Positions 20,356 through 27,444 of a stretch of 27,444 nucleotides of DNA are shown here, piece after piece (the first letter of the stretch is position 1; every line of letters begins with the position of its first letter). This stretch comes from a virus. The notes below the pieces were generated by a model. The model had not been told where the DNA came from and searched no databases. It saw only the letters and a program-made list of their open reading frames with translations. The position numbers and the translations under genes are program-made. Where the stretch lies: IMG/VR virus record IMGVR_UViG_3300010371_000099, positions 1 to 27,444 of that record; one strand, written 5' to 3'.

Positions 20356-20651
20356 CGCTCCTGCTCAATGAACCCAAGACGGCGCTTGCGAGCTGCCAGA
20401 GCGGCGATGCCGTGCTCGTCCATGTACTTCGCCAAGCGCGCCGAGGCATCCGCGAACGTCGAGGCGGTGAATGCCATGCCTTCAGGATCATCGCGGCTGT
20501 CGACCATGATGAACGACAGCGGCCCGTCGCCCTCCTGCGCCGTTCCGATGGCGAGCCCCAGCGGATGCAGCACGCGGCGGTTGATCTCGAAGATCAGCCC
20601 GGCCTCTCGAAGAAACGTCAGGGCCTCATGGGCCTGCTTCACGTCAGTCAT
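20352..20651 (-). CDS. Small phage protein of unknown function after the portal
   Basis: 99 residues. The start has a strong AGGAGG 7 nt ahead of ATG 20651, 12 nt after the portal stop. It runs MTDVKQAHEALTFLREAGLI, FEINRRVLHPLGLAIG, then FIMVDSRDDPEGMAFTASTF and a terminal basic stretch. Similar short proteins of this pattern are common in phage head clusters, but I do not know a role for them. No metal or catalytic motif is seen. Confidence 0.6.
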   Translation of the reverse strand: MTDVKQAHEALTFLREAGLIFEINRRVLHPLGLAIGTAQEGDGPLSFIMVDSRDDPEGMAFTASTFADASARLAKYMDEHGIAALAARKRRLGFIEQER

Positions 20652-20662
20652 GTTCGCCCTCC

Positions 20663-22597
20663 TCAGGGCTTGCTGCTGCTGGACTTCTTCCGGCTCTTCT
20701 TCCCGTCCGTCTTCTTCGCGGGTGCCTCGACCACCGGCTCGCTCCGGGTGTGCGGCGCAACCGGCATCCCTTGACGCTGGTGCGCCTCGACTTCCACGGG
20801 CCCGTTGTCGGTGGGCTCGCCTTCTGCGCCGGGCTTCGCCTGCGCGCCACCTGCGCCACCTGCGCCACCTGCACCGCCGAACGGCACCGGCGCGGGCTTG
20901 GGCTTCGCCTCGAACCCTGCTCCCGTCGAGCCCATGATCTTCTCGGCCTCGACGTCGGTCAGCGGGAACGCGGCCACCAACATCTGCACGCCGGCGTCGC
21001 GCGGGATCGAGCCGCTCGCCACCGCCTGCACGATCTGGAGCATCGCCAGCGTCTGCGGCCCCATGAGCGCGGCCTTGGGATCGACCGCATCCGGGTCCTG
21101 CTGGCTGGGGTCGACAACCACGTTGCCATCGTCGTCCAACGGCGGTGCGCCGTTCTCCATGGCCTCCCGCGTGCCCGTGTCGAGCGACGTATGCGCTGAC
21201 CACGAATCGCCGCCGTGGCGCGATGCCGCGACCTCTTCGGGCGTGAGCACCTGGTTGCGGATCTCGATGTCGTCGGCCTGCGCTGTCTTGAGCCGCACGT
21301 CGGCCTTCTGGAGGTCGTCGAGTTGCCACAGCGACGGCAGGTTGATGCTCCACGACTCGAGCACCTTGCCGTTCGTGGGGCCGCCCTTGGTGAGCATGAG
21401 CAGGCGCACGACGTAATGCAGCGCTGGCTTGAGCACGGACGCGCGGTCGTACTCGATGTCGTCGTAGTACCAGCGAATGTTCGCGTCACCGGTCGCATTC
21501 AGCCCCGCGGGCGCCTGGCCCAGGAGCCGCGACACCGGCATGCGCGCGGCGGCACTCACGCGGTTACTGAAGCGGTCCAGCATCTCCGGGTAGCCGGAGA
21601 GCGGCGTGGTCTTGCGCTCGAAATCCTCGCCGTCTGCGTCGACTGGAATCAGCCGCGCGATCGACCGCATCATGTCCAGCGCCATCAAGCGCGTGGCCAC
21701 GCCGTTCTGGTCGCCATCCTTGGTGCTCGCCACGAGCTGGTAAAGGCCCTTGATCTTGAGCACGCCCTGGCTGAAGTCCTGGAGCAGGTGCGCCGCGCCG
21801 TCCCATGACGTGTCGAAGTCGCGGATGACGCGCCACGCGCGCGCGAGCTCGCCGTCGCCCCAGCCGAAGTTGTAGCTGAGCGCCTGCTGGCGCCGGGAGA
21901 CGATGTTGCCCTCGAACGCAATGATGCGCGTCTCGTGGATGAGCGTCTGGTAGCTGGCCGGCTGGATCGCCTTCACGTCCGGGCCGAGGATGCCCGCGGA
22001 CGCGGCGATCATGGGGATGAGCCGGTAGACCTTCGGCTTTCCGTACTTCGGGTGCATCGGGTCCGTGTACCGGGACGCCGGCTGCATCTCCTCGGGCGTG
22101 AACGCGGTAAGGTACGTGAACGACCGGATACGGCTCTCGTCGAGAGGCATGATCGGGTCCTGCCCGTCATCCACGCCCAAGAGCACCGCGCCGCCGCCGA
22201 ACGCTCGGCGATGCCGCAGCGCCTTCTCGAACTCTTTGAGCACCGGCAGCGCGGGGATTTCGGAGTCGTCGCCACCCTGCCCGGCCGCGGCGTTCACAGC
22301 CTCGGCGCCGTCCTTGTCGTCGGACAGGACTTCGAAGCCCATCCGCACCATTTCCTTGGGTGCGTCGTCGACGATGCGCGCGGCGATGTCGTTGCCGCGG
22401 TACATCAGCTCGAGCTCGGGCTGAGTGAAGTAGTCCGGCGAGAACACCGCCGACATGCGCTTGTCGCGCATCGTGCCGACGCCCGTGACCTGGTTCGCCC
22501 AGCCGTCGGTGCGGAATCCCGATGGCCCCGGCGATGCGCGCGGGGTCACAACGGACAGGCGGGGAGCTGCGGCATCGGAGCGGGCGCGGCGCGACAT
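20663..22597 (-). CDS. Portal protein (DUF1073 type)
   Basis: 644 residues. The core at about 60-440 follows the DUF1073 portal pattern: YFTQPELELMYRGNDIAARIVDDAPKEMVR (read in parts), then RRAFGGGAVLLGVDDG, TLIHETRIIAFEGN, FGWGDGELARAWRVIRDF, and SRLLGQAPAGLNATGDANIRWYYD at the stem/crown. It forms the dodecameric DNA channel. The last 110 residues are Pro/Gly/Lys-rich and flexible, with a GGAGG repeat coded by three perfect 9-bp units. The ATG at 22597 abuts a start-associated motif, 18 nt after the terminase stop. Databases may label DUF1073 proteins as Acb1-like; portal is the better call here. Confidence 0.88.
   Translation of the reverse strand: MSRRARSDAAAPRLSVVTPRASPGPSGFRTDGWANQVTGVGTMRDKRMSAVFSPDYFTQPELELMYRGNDIAARIVDDAPKEMVRMGFEVLSDDKDGAEAVNAAAGQGGDDSEIPALPVLKEFEKALRHRRAFGGGAVLLGVDDGQDPIMPLDESRIRSFTYLTAFTPEEMQPASRYTDPMHPKYGKPKVYRLIPMIAASAGILGPDVKAIQPASYQTLIHETRIIAFEGNIVSRRQQALSYNFGWGDGELARAWRVIRDFDTSWDGAAHLLQDFSQGVLKIKGLYQLVASTKDGDQNGVATRLMALDMMRSIARLIPVDADGEDFERKTTPLSGYPEMLDRFSNRVSAAARMPVSRLLGQAPAGLNATGDANIRWYYDDIEYDRASVLKPALHYVVRLLMLTKGGPTNGKVLESWSINLPSLWQLDDLQKADVRLKTAQADDIEIRNQVLTPEEVAASRHGGDSWSAHTSLDTGTREAMENGAPPLDDDGNVVVDPSQQDPDAVDPKAALMGPQTLAMLQIVQAVASGSIPRDAGVQMLVAAFPLTDVEAEKIMGSTGAGFEAKPKPAPVPFGGAGGAGGAGGAQAKPGAEGEPTDNGPVEVEAHQRQGMPVAPHTRSEPVVEAPAKKTDGKKSRKKSSSSKP
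20844..20870. repeat. Three perfect 9-bp tandem repeats in the portal gene
   Basis: GCGCCACCT repeated three times, with a partial fourth, encodes the Gly-Gly-Ala linker near the portal C-terminus. It is a slippage-prone in-frame repeat, so the linker length may vary among relatives. Confidence 0.8.
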
Positions 22598-22612
22598 GCC
22601 ACGGATTGCCCG
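22598..22612 (-). promoter_or_regulatory. Start-associated motif copy, abutting ATG
   Basis: CGGGCAATCCGTGGC then the portal ATG; GCAA to start is 12 nt. It fills nearly all of the 18-nt gap after the terminase stop. Confidence 0.6.
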
Positions 22613-22615
22613 GGG

Positions 22616-24139
22616 CTAGCGTGCGGCCAGGACGGCACGCAGAAGGTCGACGTGGCTCATCGTGCCCCATCGCAGCAGCAACTGGCTCTGCTGGTCGATC
22701 GCGTCGTCGTTGGCGCCATTCGGGAACGCGCTGTGCTCGGCCATGTAGCGGTCGCGCCAGGGGGCGTGGAGCGGGATGAAGACCTGCCCCGCTTCCGTCT
22801 GCGGCGACGTGGCGGCGCAGCGCGCTTCCTTGCCGCCCTCAGGGTTCACCGCGACCAGTCCGCGGATCTTGCTCTGAAGCGTGGTGATGATCGCCGGACC
22901 GTTGGCCTTGTCCTCGACGAGCACCTCGCGCGCATCGGGGTGGCGAGCTGACTGGGCCTCGAGCCGGCGACACGTCTCGGTGAAGTCCATCCGGTCCCAC
23001 TCGAGCTCGAGCAGGTAGCGGTTCGCATCCACGCCACCCCAGGCGCCGCCGGCGACGAAGTCCGAGGTGTCGGTCTTCTTGAACGCGCAGTCCCAGGACA
23101 GCGCCTTGCGGTCGAACTTCGACGGCAGGACCACCGTGCGCGCCTTCAACTCCGGGATGTCCGCTTCCCAAGGGTGCCGCCAGAAGCGCCACCAGCTGTT
23201 CTTGAACATGCCGCCGTCGGCAGGCGCCGGGCGTTGCTGGTGCTGGCCTGCATAGCCGATCGATCCCAGCGCGGTCGGGCCCTTGAGCTCGTCGAGCACT
23301 GCGCGCGTGAACATCGACGGGAAGAGCAGTTCGCCGGGCTGCGTGCGCGGGTCGAGCTTCTCCAGCGGCCCCGAGGTGCACGGCTTGAGACCACAGGCGC
23401 ACGGCACGTCGGGCTCATATTCGGACGGAAGGCAGAGGTGGACGTAGCCGCCGTGCTTAAGCATGTGGCCGGTCAGATCCTCCTCGTGGAGGCGCTGCAT
23501 CACGATCACGAACGCGCCCGTTGCAGGGTCGTTCACGCGCGTGGGCATCGTCTTGGTCCACCACTCCAGCGCCTCGCGCCGCGCGGATTCGCTGTAGGCG
23601 TCCTGGGCCTTGAGCGGGTCGTCGACCACGACCTTGTCGCCGCGGAAGCCCGTGCCAGCGCCGCCGACCGAGAGCGACATCCGGAATCCGCGGCGTGTGT
23701 TCTCGAAGTAACTCTTGACGTTCTGGTCGCCGGAGAATTTCCATGCTGGCGTGAACAACCGCCGATACCAGTCGGACTCGATGATCGAGCGGCAGCGCAC
23801 TGAGTCGCGAAGCGCGAGGTCGATGGCATAGGAGCCGAAGAGACTGCGACGCTCCGGCGCCCACGTCCATTCCCACGCCTGCCACATCACCGAGACGAGG
23901 ATCGATTTCAGCGAGCCCGGCGGGATGTTGATGATCAGCTTTCTGATCTCGCCGCGGCTCACAGCCTCGAGCGCGCGGCACACGGCGTCGATGTGCCAGT
24001 TCCAGCGCAGCGGCGTGCCGGGCTCGATGATGTGCCAGGCGTAGCGCGTGAACTGCGCGAGTGACTTTCGGCAGCGCTCGGCGAGAGCCTGGCGCGCGAT
24101 CTCCTCTGCGCCGAACTGCGCGAGGAGGTTAGCCGCCAC
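22616..24139 (-). CDS. terL: Terminase large subunit
   Basis: 507 residues, complete. The ATPase has Walker A PPGSLKS at 73-79 (Leu in place of the usual Gly), Walker B VVVDDP at 170-175, and VIVMQRLHEEDLTGHML just after 210 as the coupling region. The nuclease has SWDCAFK (D350), VLVEDKANG (E409/D410) and NDDAID (D478-D482) as metal ligands. It cuts and pumps DNA into the procapsid. A CACGLKPC cluster at about 248-255 may bind zinc. The GTG start at 24139 overlaps the small subunit by 11 nt. Confidence 0.93.
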   Translation of the reverse strand: MAANLLAQFGAEEIARQALAERCRKSLAQFTRYAWHIIEPGTPLRWNWHIDAVCRALEAVSRGEIRKLIINIPPGSLKSILVSVMWQAWEWTWAPERRSLFGSYAIDLALRDSVRCRSIIESDWYRRLFTPAWKFSGDQNVKSYFENTRRGFRMSLSVGGAGTGFRGDKVVVDDPLKAQDAYSESARREALEWWTKTMPTRVNDPATGAFVIVMQRLHEEDLTGHMLKHGGYVHLCLPSEYEPDVPCACGLKPCTSGPLEKLDPRTQPGELLFPSMFTRAVLDELKGPTALGSIGYAGQHQQRPAPADGGMFKNSWWRFWRHPWEADIPELKARTVVLPSKFDRKALSWDCAFKKTDTSDFVAGGAWGGVDANRYLLELEWDRMDFTETCRRLEAQSARHPDAREVLVEDKANGPAIITTLQSKIRGLVAVNPEGGKEARCAATSPQTEAGQVFIPLHAPWRDRYMAEHSAFPNGANDDAIDQQSQLLLRWGTMSHVDLLRAVLAAR

Positions 24140-24575
24140 CGGGCTTCAGCTCGCTGGCAAGGCTCGGGTCGAGAGCGATCAGCGCGTCGAGCTGCTCCGG
24201 AGAGCACTTCGAGAGGTCGATGGTGCGGACCGGCCCACCATCGCGGCCGGTCAGCTCGATGCGGCGGGAGAGTACGCCCTTGAGCTCGGCGGCGAGCCGC
24301 GCAGCGCCAACGCCGCCGGCCTGGGCCTTCTTCACCACCGCGGCGACGATGCCCGCGAAGTGCGTATCGAGCGCCTCGATCCAGATGCCGTCCCACTTCG
24401 CCTTGAAGCCGGGGTCTTCGCGCATCCAGGAGTAAAACGCGGTGCGGCTGACACCGGCCTCGCCGCAGATGGCGACGATGGTGCGGTCAACGCCCGGATC
24501 TTTGGCTGCTTCCAGAACCGCCGCTTGCGCGACGCTGGGGACCCAAGGTGCGCCATTCTGTGCCTGGTCTGCCAT
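24129..24575 (-). CDS. terS: Terminase small subunit
   Basis: 148 residues. Residues about 30-65 carry a helix-turn-helix of the phage small-terminase kind: TIVAICGEAGVSRTAFYSWM then EDPGFKAKWD. This part binds phage DNA at the packaging site; a helical centre for oligomerisation and a C-terminus with DGGPVRTIDLSKCSPEQLDALI for contact with TerL follow. The ATG at 24575 has AGGTG ahead of it. A one-mismatch relative of the start-associated motif (GGAGCGACCC) lies 25 nt upstream. Confidence 0.8.
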   Translation of the reverse strand: MADQAQNGAPWVPSVAQAAVLEAAKDPGVDRTIVAICGEAGVSRTAFYSWMREDPGFKAKWDGIWIEALDTHFAGIVAAVVKKAQAGGVGAARLAAELKGVLSRRIELTGRDGGPVRTIDLSKCSPEQLDALIALDPSLASELKPGGG

Positions 24576-24589
24576 GCGAATTCACCTGC

Positions 24590-24655
24590 TTAGGGTCGCT
24601 CCGCCGCGGGCTCGGGAATGGGCGGGAGGGCTTCGGGGGTGTCGGGGTCAGACAT
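24590..24655 (-). CDS. 21-residue Pro-rich microprotein candidate
   Basis: ATG at 24655 overlaps the previous gene by 8 nt, and the frame closes with TAA at 24592-24590, 14 nt before the small terminase. The peptide is MSDPDTPEALPPIPEPAAERP. It fills a gap that otherwise has no gene, but the evidence for translation is weak. Confidence 0.25.
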   Translation of the reverse strand: MSDPDTPEALPPIPEPAAERP

Positions 24656-24875
24656 GGGGTGCCTTCTTCGACTTCGGCAGGTCGCCAGTGGTCGCCATCA
24701 ACTCCAGGTCTGCGCGCAACTGCGCGCGGAGCGCGTCGCCCATCGCCTTAAGCTCCGGGTCCACTTCGATTGCGTCGAACATCTGCGAGGAAGAACGTTC
24801 GGCCTCCAGGCGATTCAGCTCAGCCAACTTCTCTCGCGCATACGCCTTCCGGCGCTCTCGGCTGTCGTCGGTCAT
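24648..24875 (-). CDS. Small charged helical protein of unknown function
   Basis: 75 residues from ATG at 24875 (ATGA overlap with the gene before it). It is highly charged and helical: MTDDSRERRKAYAREKLAEL, then EVDPELKAMGDALRAQLRAD and a basic end KSKKAPHV. There are no cysteines or membrane parts. The coiled-coil-like pattern and the place just before the terminase genes are all that can be said. Confidence 0.55.
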   Translation of the reverse strand: MTDDSRERRKAYAREKLAELNRLEAERSSSQMFDAIEVDPELKAMGDALRAQLRADLELMATTGDLPKSKKAPHV

Positions 24876-25090
24876 CGGAAATGCACCTCGCCGTGGCACC
24901 GCACCATCGCTGGTCGCCCATTCCCCAGCTCCGACCAGAAAGCAGGGATGTCGCTGCCGGTCAGATAGCCCTTGCCATCGCAGGTCGAACAGCCGCTGTC
25001 GTTGTGCCAGCGGTTCCAGTCGAGGCCCCGAGGATCTGGCTCGCTCTCGTCGTCGTCGTCGTCGAAGTCTTCGGTGGTCCAGGCGGTCAT
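24872..25090 (-). CDS. Small protein with CxxCxGxG-type zinc motif
   Basis: 72 residues, with ATGA overlaps at both ends. A strongly acidic run (DFDDDDDESEPD) at the N-terminus is followed by SGCSTCDGKGY, half of a DnaJ-like zinc-binding repeat, and RCHGEVHFR at the end, which may supply further ligands. It is probably a small DNA- or protein-binding zinc protein. No family can be named. Confidence 0.55.
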   Translation of the reverse strand: MTAWTTEDFDDDDDESEPDPRGLDWNRWHNDSGCSTCDGKGYLTGSDIPAFWSELGNGRPAMVRCHGEVHFR

Positions 25091-25455
25091 TGGTCGCGCT
25101 CCCGGTGAAGCACGACGGTCGCACCCAGGCGGTCATCGGCTGCGTCCGCCTGGGCACACAGGTGGCGCGCCAGATCGCGAGCCTCGGTGGACGTCAGTCG
25201 GCGCAGCACAACGGTCGAGCCGTTGCTTCCGAGAAGGATCTCGACCTCGCGCCCGGTCGCACGAAACGCCACGACAGGCGGAGCCAGCGGACTGCGGCAG
25301 ACCTGACACGTCACCTCGCCGTAAAGATCGTCGCCCTCGATTTGGATCACCGTGCCGATGATGGGCAGTCCGCAAATGGTCAGGCCTGCGGCAAGATTCT
25401 CCATCGCGTGGACGTCGTGGCCCGCAAGGGCCTCCTCTCGCTCGGCGCGCGTCAT
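25087..25455 (-). CDS. Small protein of unknown function with a CxxC pair
   Basis: 122 residues; ATGA overlap with the gene before it. A central CQVC motif sits in a beta-rich context (GTVIQIEGDDLYGEVTCQVC). The last third has VVLRRLTSTEARDLARHLCA, a helix typical of small regulatory domains. No signal peptide or enzyme motif is seen. It belongs to the coupled small-gene chain. Confidence 0.5.
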   Translation of the reverse strand: MTRAEREEALAGHDVHAMENLAAGLTICGLPIIGTVIQIEGDDLYGEVTCQVCRSPLAPPVVAFRATGREVEILLGSNGSTVVLRRLTSTEARDLARHLCAQADAADDRLGATVVLHRERDQ

Positions 25456-25649
25456 AAGCCGCTCCGCACGCGAATGGCGAACTCAAGCGATAGATGCCAC
25501 GCGGCCCACGTGCCGAGGAAGGTCCAGCCCTCTCCGAATGGTGAGACATGGGCAGCGACTAGCAGGTGCGAGATTACGGCGGTCCGCACCATGACGAGCG
25601 CGAAGTCCATGAACTCGTCGAAGCCGCTTGGGGATTCGCGCGCGCTCAC
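25452..25649 (-). CDS. Small two-TM protein
   Basis: 65 residues from a GTG at 25649 overlapping the previous stop as GTGA. Two hydrophobic segments are visible at about 14-34 (FALVMVRTAVISHLLVAAHV) and 42-58 (WTFLGTWAAWHLSLEFAI), with a short basic end. The size and hairpin form fit a small class II holin or an unknown membrane accessory protein. It lies far from any visible lysis enzyme. ATGA overlap with the next gene. Confidence 0.45.
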   Translation of the reverse strand: MSARESPSGFDEFMDFALVMVRTAVISHLLVAAHVSPFGEGWTFLGTWAAWHLSLEFAIRVRSGL

Positions 25650-25942
25650 GTTTGCGCCTCCAGCCACGCCAGCGCCACGTTCACCTTCGGCGTGGCGAGC
25701 TTCCTCGACGGTTCGCGGCGCCGGCTTGAACGACTCGATCGCGCGCAGTCGCTCTCAATCCTGACCCGAGCGCCGATCGACATCTGCTCAGCCGCGCGCG
25801 CCGGAACCGCGGCCGTGATCAGGTGGTTCTCTGTCGACCCAGATGAACCGAGAACCTTGAAGCGACACCAGACCTTTCCGTCGCCTCCAGTCGATCCAAT
25901 CTCGACAACTTCGCACTCCTCGACGAGCTTCGCTTTGCTCAT
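25646..25942 (-). CDS. Small protein of unknown function after the ParB-like gene
   Basis: 98 residues; ATGA overlap with the ParB-like gene. The first 65 residues look like a small beta-barrel (EVVEIGSTGGDGKVWCRFKV, ENHLITAAVPA, GARVRIES). A basic Ser/Arg-rich linker (SSRSSRRREPSRK) leads to a last helix. It could bind nucleic acid, but no family is recognised. Confidence 0.5.
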   Translation of the reverse strand: MSKAKLVEECEVVEIGSTGGDGKVWCRFKVLGSSGSTENHLITAAVPARAAEQMSIGARVRIESDCARSSRSSRRREPSRKLATPKVNVALAWLEAQT

Positions 25943-26883
25943 GGTGTCGTCTCCCCCGCCCTAAACGTCACCACCACGAACCCCGGGTGCGCTGCGAACT
26001 CCGACACCTCGGGTCGCCCCAGCCCCTTGAGCGCCGCCACGGCCTCTCTGGCGCGTTCGGAGTCGACGACCGCCGGTAGCTTCAGGGTGGCCGGCGCGGA
26101 CTCGCCTGAGGCCGACGCGGCGGCCTTGTGCTCGCGAATCCAGGCCATGAGCGTGCGCGGACCTTCGACCTTGGGGATTTCGGCGACAGGCTTGCCTTCG
26201 ATCCTGGCAGCCAATGCGGCCTTATGGGCACGCACGGCCTTCAGCACGGGTTGGAGCGCCTTGGTGAGTGCTTCCGGATCGGCCAGCGCCGCGGCGGCGT
26301 CGGTGATCGCCAGCTCGTCGTTCTGCACCGCGGCGATCAGCGCCTTGTTGCCGCTCTTCTGGATCTTCTCCGCGCGCTCGATGGTGTCGGCGGACACGCT
26401 CACAGCTCGAGCTGCCAGGTCGCTGGCGCGGATTGGCTCGCTCGAACCTGTGCCGCTTTTAGCGGCAGAGGGGTCGGCCTTCTTCTGCCGCTCCGCGGCC
26501 TCCGCGCGCAGGGCCGGCAACGCGGCCACGGCCGTGAACACACGCTGCTGCGTGGTCAGGTGCCGGCGCCCGTGATCATTCGCGGCGAGCACGTAGGCCG
26601 TGGGGGTTCCACACTCGCCGTTCCACTCGACGTAGAGCGGCTCGCGCCGTGGCTTCTCGGTCATGCCGCAGGCCATGAAGCGATTGCGGCCGTCGAGGAT
26701 GAGCCCGCGGTAACGCATGATCGGCTGCAACAGCCCGTGCTTCTCGATGTCCTTCGCGAGCGCGACCAGCTGGTCCGACGACATGAGCGGCAGGTGTTCC
26801 GCCGATGGGTGCGGCCGATAGTGCTGCTCCGGGTCGGTGATGGGCGTCTGCGGCCCGATGCTCTTCGCTTCGCTCTTCTTCAT
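25939..26883 (-). CDS. ParB-like nuclease-domain protein
   Basis: 314 residues from ATG at 26883, with GGAGGGG just ahead of it. Residues about 20-85 follow the ParB N-terminal domain: RPHPSAEHLPLMSSDQLVAL, KHGLLQPIMRYRGLILDGRN and RFMACG. A helical part (about 105-260) holds a Q-R-V-F-T-A helix and likely DNA-binding segments, and the C-terminus is Ala-rich. In phages such proteins occur with packaging or with DNA modification and partition genes; here it precedes the terminase genes. It could help choose packaging sites or act as a transcription factor; the role is not proven. Confidence 0.7.
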   Translation of the reverse strand: MKKSEAKSIGPQTPITDPEQHYRPHPSAEHLPLMSSDQLVALAKDIEKHGLLQPIMRYRGLILDGRNRFMACGMTEKPRREPLYVEWNGECGTPTAYVLAANDHGRRHLTTQQRVFTAVAALPALRAEAAERQKKADPSAAKSGTGSSEPIRASDLAARAVSVSADTIERAEKIQKSGNKALIAAVQNDELAITDAAAALADPEALTKALQPVLKAVRAHKAALAARIEGKPVAEIPKVEGPRTLMAWIREHKAAASASGESAPATLKLPAVVDSERAREAVAALKGLGRPEVSEFAAHPGFVVVTFRAGETTP

Positions 26884-26933
26884 TGCCCCTCCAAAGTTTG
26901 AGATGCCAGCAAGATTCAATGTTTATTAATTAT
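26884..26933 (-). promoter_or_regulatory. AT-rich gap, possible promoter before the ParB-like gene
   Basis: The 50-nt gap reads AATTAATAAACATTGAATC and onward, the most A+T-rich spot of the window. It holds TTGAAT and TAATAA-like boxes but no clear pair at 17 nt. It could be the promoter of the late operon. Confidence 0.3.
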
Positions 26934-27152
26934 TCAGGACAGCGACGAATCCATGAGGAACGCAAGATCGAGCCAGCCGTTCTTCTTCGCGCTCAGAACG
27001 CCACGGCAATGCGGCGAACAGGCGCGCTCCTGGGTTCCACGGAGAGCCTCGCCGCACGCTCGGCACTTTCGCCCGTTCGGCTTCGCGGCATAGCGAGCGT
27101 GCTCCGCCTTACCCTTCTCCGACGCGTTCCATTGCTTTGCGCGAGCGTTCAT
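26934..27152 (-). CDS. Small zinc-finger protein
   Basis: 72 residues from ATG at 27152, which overlaps the previous stop as ATGA (27149-27152). A longer frame is open, but this start is natural. A basic helix (MNARAKQWNASEKGKAEHAR) leads to CRACG...ACSPHCRG, a C-x2-C...C-x3-C zinc site, and a terminal helix. Similar zinc fingers occur in HNH-associated and other small phage DNA-binding proteins, but no nuclease residues are seen here. Confidence 0.55.
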   Translation of the reverse strand: MNARAKQWNASEKGKAEHARYAAKPNGRKCRACGEALRGTQERACSPHCRGVLSAKKNGWLDLAFLMDSSLS

Positions 27153-27444
27153 TCGGTGCGCCTTTCGTGACACGCACAGCCGCACTTCCCGGGCTCAGGG
27201 TGCTCCACGTGCCCGGCCTGGCACTCCACGCAGCCACGAAGATGCGTGACCTCGATGCGGATGCCGGAGGCGCCGCGCTCTTGCCGGTAGTGCCATGCGA
27301 TGAGCTTCGAGCGGTCGTCGAGGCCGAGCTGCTTGGCCACTTCATCACACACACCCTTGAACGCGCCCTGCAGGTTGTCGTCGTCGAGCGCGCGCAGGGA
27401 CACACGCGTCAGCGTCACGATGCAGGGCAGATGCGTGACGACCT
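27149..27444 (-). CDS. RusA-like protein, start beyond the window edge
   Basis: The frame is open to the right edge (VVTHLPCIVTLTRVSLRAL), so the 5' end is missing; a GTG at 27418 could be a start, but the upstream residues fit the same family. The signature LDDDNLQGAFKGVCDEVAKQ then LGLDDR and a WHYRQERG stretch matches RusA-like Holliday junction resolvase family members common in phages, with the D-D-N-L acidic site. The C-terminus (CVECQAGHVE, CGCACH) is Cys/His-rich and may bind zinc. It would act in DNA recombination or branch removal before packaging. Confidence 0.65.
   Translation of the reverse strand, partial: VVTHLPCIVTLTRVSLRALDDDNLQGAFKGVCDEVAKQLGLDDRSKLIAWHYRQERGASGIRIEVTHLRGCVECQAGHVEHPEPGKCGCACHERRTE

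Noticed and set aside
20844-20870. Short tandem repeats as a possible CRISPR or origin element
   Set aside because: Three 9-bp units with no spacers, in frame, coding a Gly/Ala linker.
20663-22597. Reading the DUF1073 protein as an anti-CBASS (Acb1) protein
   Set aside because: Some databases carry this name for the family, but length, position after the terminase and the full-length pattern show a portal protein.
24585-24602. GGAGCGACCCTAAGC as a further full copy of the start-associated motif
   Set aside because: It has one mismatch in the core (GCGA for GCAA) and may be chance; kept only as a remark.

Overview
The window is the late (virion) region of a tailed, non-contractile (siphovirus-type) phage or prophage. 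Almost all genes lie on the minus strand, so the transcription order runs from right to left. High G+C, strong G/C third-position use and two DAG-repeat or D-A-G-rich secreted proteins suggest a myxobacterial (Myxococcota) host; this is inferred from sequence style only. No flanking host gene, integrase, repressor, replication gene or endolysin is visible, so I cannot tell prophage from free phage.

Layout in transcription order. (1) 27444-24.6 kb: a chain of small genes coupled by ATGA/GTGA overlaps. It starts with a RusA-like protein cut by the window edge and continues with a Zn-finger protein, a ParB-like protein and several small unknowns. (2) 24.6-22.6 kb: small and large terminase. (3) 22.6-14.5 kb, head: portal (DUF1073 type), MuF-type morphogenesis protein, a DUF2213 protease/scaffold with a probable nested scaffold, capsid cement protein, major capsid protein (DUF2184 type) with an intrinsic terminator behind it, and a DUF4054-type connector. 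(4) 14.4-13.9 kb: a secreted-protein moron with its own leader and terminator. (5) 13.8-6.3 kb: head closure, gp10-like protein, tail terminator, two tandem related tail-tube proteins, tail chaperone with a probable frameshift extension, tape measure and distal tail protein. (6) 6.3-3.5 kb: a 929-residue tail hub and host-recognition protein. (7) 3.5-2.8 kb: a two-gene island on the plus strand. (8) 2.7-0 kb: a two-TM protein, small tail-associated proteins, a phage sigma-70-family factor and two secreted proteins.

The most unusual observation is a short, directional sequence (core GCAAYCYG on the minus strand) found at least 13 times, nearly all in the short gaps before genes. In five genes it ends exactly at the start codon, 12 nt from its GCAA to the start, where no good Shine-Dalgarno site is seen. 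In others it lies 20-45 nt upstream, followed by a hairpin, leader ORF or Shine-Dalgarno site. It resembles the start-associated sequences or stoperators of some mycobacteriophages in behaviour, not in sequence. The window also encodes a sigma factor that might serve such sites, but that link is speculation.

Gene density is very high. The longest gap is about 127 nt (15313-15439, terminator plus motif), so no stretch over 300 nt lacks a gene. I saw no tRNA, CRISPR array or insertion sequence.
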